Assembly (NCBI GenBank): GCA_902632315.1
Contig: CACPCD010000002.1
Location: forward strand, 51,282 to 115,281
DNA: 64,000 nucleotides
Direction of reading: 5' to 3'
Origin: an uncultured Pelagibacteraceae bacterium
Lineage (GTDB): Bacteria; Pseudomonadota; Alphaproteobacteria; Pelagibacterales; Pelagibacteraceae
How positions within the stretch are numbered: position 1 is the stretch's first letter; each line of letters opens with the position of its first letter. The notes below the pieces were generated by a model. It was not told the DNA's origin. It saw nothing but the letters and a program-made list of their open reading frames with translations, and made no database searches. Of this stretch, positions 62,203-64,000 are shown piece after piece. The position numbers were made by a program, and so were the translations under genes.

Positions 62203-63266
62203 CTACTAAGACCTCTATAATTTGTTGGAACATCTAAAGGGTCAAATCCAAAATGATTTAACCATCTAAAATCACAATCAAAAAATGCTCTTAAGTCATG
62301 AATACCGTATTTGAGCATAGCTAATCTATCGATCCCTATACCAAATGCATATCCCTGAAATTTTGATGGATCAATTTTCACATTTTTTAAAACATTTGGA
62401 TGAACCATTCCACATCCTAAAATTTCAAGCCATTGATTCCCCTCTCCAATGACAATCTTTCCATCTTTCATTTCGTATCCTATATCAACTTCAGCAGACG
62501 GCTCGGTAAAAGGGAAATGACTTGGTCTAAATCTCATCTTAATTTTATTTACTTCAAAAAATTCTTTAATAAAATAATTTAAACATCCTTTTAAATGACC
62601 CATGTTAATATTTTTATCTATGTGAAGTCCCTCAACCTGATGAAACATAGGTGAATGGGTCTGATCACTATCAGATCTGTAAGTTCTCCCAGGTGCAATT
62701 ATTTTAAAAGGTGGTTTATCTTTTAACATAGTTCTTATTTGAACTGGCGAGGTATGTGTTCGTAATAATTTTTCTTTTTTCTTATCTAAGTAAAATGTAT
62801 CATGCATATCTCTTGCTGGATGATTATCAGGAGTATTAAGAGCTGTAAAATTGTTGTATTCGTTTTCAACATCTGGCCCTTCCTCTACACTAAAGCCTAT
62901 TTCTGAAAAAATAGATGATATTTCATCAATCGTTTGGGATACAGGATGAATTTTTCCTCTTACAAAACTTCTTTCTGGTAAAGTTACATCAATTTTTTCC
63001 TTCTCCAGTTTTTCGTTAATTTCTGAATTTTTAATTCTATTTATTTTTGTGTCTATTAGTTCAAGAAGTTCATCCTTAATAATATTTAAATCAGATGCAA
63101 ATTTTTTTCTTTCTTCCTCATTAATTGAACCTATTTTTTTGAATTGGGAAGAGATTAAACCGTTTTTTCCAAATAATTTAGATTTTATTTCATTAATTTC
63201 ATTAAAATTTAAATTCTCATTGAGCTTTAAAAGAAACTCATCTTTTATTTTTTTTAGATCTGACAT
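62199..63266 (-). CDS. pheS: Phenylalanyl-tRNA synthetase alpha subunit
   Basis: [75 protein letters not shown]. Confidence 0.96.
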   Translation of the reverse strand: MSDLKKIKDEFLLKLNENLNFNEINEIKSKLFGKNGLISSQFKKIGSINEEERKKFASDLNIIKDELLELIDTKINRIKNSEINEKLEKEKIDVTLPERSFVRGKIHPVSQTIDEISSIFSEIGFSVEEGPDVENEYNNFTALNTPDNHPARDMHDTFYLDKKKEKLLRTHTSPVQIRTMLKDKPPFKIIAPGRTYRSDSDQTHSPMFHQVEGLHIDKNINMGHLKGCLNYFIKEFFEVNKIKMRFRPSHFPFTEPSAEVDIGYEMKDGKIVIGEGNQWLEILGCGMVHPNVLKNVKIDPSKFQGYAFGIGIDRLAMLKYGIHDLRAFFDCDFRWLNHFGFDPLDVPTNYRGLSR

Positions 63267-63309
63267 TTATACAGATTATTTCTTCAGCAAAATAAAACAA
63301 TAGTGAAGA

Positions 63310-63666
63310 TTAATTTAAAGCAGATTGTGCTTTTTGAACAATAGTTTTAAAGGCTTCTGGGCTATCATAGGCTATCTCAGCTAGAATTTTTCTGTCTATT
63401 TTAATTCCACATTTATTTAAACCATTAATAAACTTTGAATAAGTTAAGCCTTCAGCCCTTACACCTGCGTTGATTCTTTGTATCCAAAGTGACTTGAAAT
63501 CTCTTTTTTTATTTCTACGATCTCTATAAGCGTATTGCATGGCTTTCTCCATTGCTTGCCTTGCAACTCTTATAGTATTTTTTCTTCTACCCCATTGACC
63601 TTTAACGGATTTTAGAACCTTTTTGTGTTTTGCTCTACTAGTTACACCTCTTTTAACTCTTGCCAT
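63310..63666 (-). CDS. rplT: 50S ribosomal protein L20
   Basis: [68 protein letters not shown]. Confidence 0.97.
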   Translation of the reverse strand: MARVKRGVTSRAKHKKVLKSVKGQWGRRKNTIRVARQAMEKAMQYAYRDRRNKKRDFKSLWIQRINAGVRAEGLTYSKFINGLNKCGIKIDRKILAEIAYDSPEAFKTIVQKAQSALN

Positions 63667-63667
63667 T

Positions 63668-63874
63668 TTATCCTCTTAAGCTGTAAGGCATATAAGACTT
63701 TACGATTTTTCCATCTTGTTTTGAAAGGGTAGTCGTACCTCGTAATTTTCTTATTTGCGAATTTGTTCTCTTTATCATGCCATGTCTTTTACCTGCTTGA
63801 GCGGTTATTACTTTCCCCCTTGCAGAGATTTTAAATCTTTTTTTTGCTGAGCTTTTTGTTTTTAATTTTGGCAT
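63668..63874 (-). CDS. rpmI: 50S ribosomal protein L35
   Basis: [48 protein letters not shown]. Confidence 0.96.
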   Translation of the reverse strand: MPKLKTKSSAKKRFKISARGKVITAQAGKRHGMIKRTNSQIRKLRGTTTLSKQDGKIVKSYMPYSLRG

Positions 63875-63923
63875 ATTTGTGCGAGGTTATACAAAGAATG
63901 CCTTAGATTTACAACCTATATAT

Positions 63924-64000
63924 TTATAATGGCTGAATCACCATAATCATTTGTTTTCCATCAAATTTTGGATGTAGTTCTACTTTACCTATATCTTTCA
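63924..64000 (-). CDS. infC: Translation initiation factor IF-3, C-terminal end (runs off the window edge)
   Basis: Manual translation ...KDIGKVELHPKFDGKQMIMVIQPL*; located upstream of rpmI-rplT. Confidence 0.85.
   Translation of the reverse strand, partial: KDIGKVELHPKFDGKQMIMVIQPL

Overview
AT-rich, very compact alphaproteobacterial chromosome segment. Gene content and style (GcrA, DUF2948, CobST/DnaJ/BolA, RegB-type kinase, HisZ plus short HisG, very short intergenic gaps) fit a SAR11/Pelagibacter-like organism; this assignment is inference. Most of the window is core metabolism and information processing: pheA-kdsB, argFD, kdsD-lptC-lptB, aroA-rpsA-ihfB-pyrF-trpFBA-accD-folC, tRNA-His-hisS-hisZ-hisG, infA-hisD-DUF2948-murA-dcd, rpmH-rnpA-yidD-yidC-argB-dapD-dapE, truA-fmt-def, aroK-aroB, cobS-cobT, gyrB, lepA, pheT-pheS-rplT-rpmI-infC. 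Four tRNA genes are readable: His(GTG), Phe(GAA), Thr(GGT) and Ser(GGA). One accessory-looking island (50.3-58.0 kb) next to tRNA-Ser carries glycosyltransferases, an SDR, a DegT-fold enzyme, a methyltransferase and a PQQ-type dehydrogenase. Points most worth a second look: (1) tRNA-His 5 nt upstream of the probable hisS start, with no encoded G-1 and A73; (2) dapE split at an A8 tract; (3) an MGME1-like exonuclease between ExoI and RmuC; (4) a DegT/RfbH-type enzyme with His in place of the PLP lysine and no Fe-S cysteines; (5) tRNA-Thr with an abnormal T-loop; (6) an HDAC-family gene beside a SET-domain gene; (7) CobS/CobT without other cobalamin genes; (8) several small ORFs below the 60-aa cutoff. 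No CRISPR arrays, rRNAs, transposases or prophage modules were seen.
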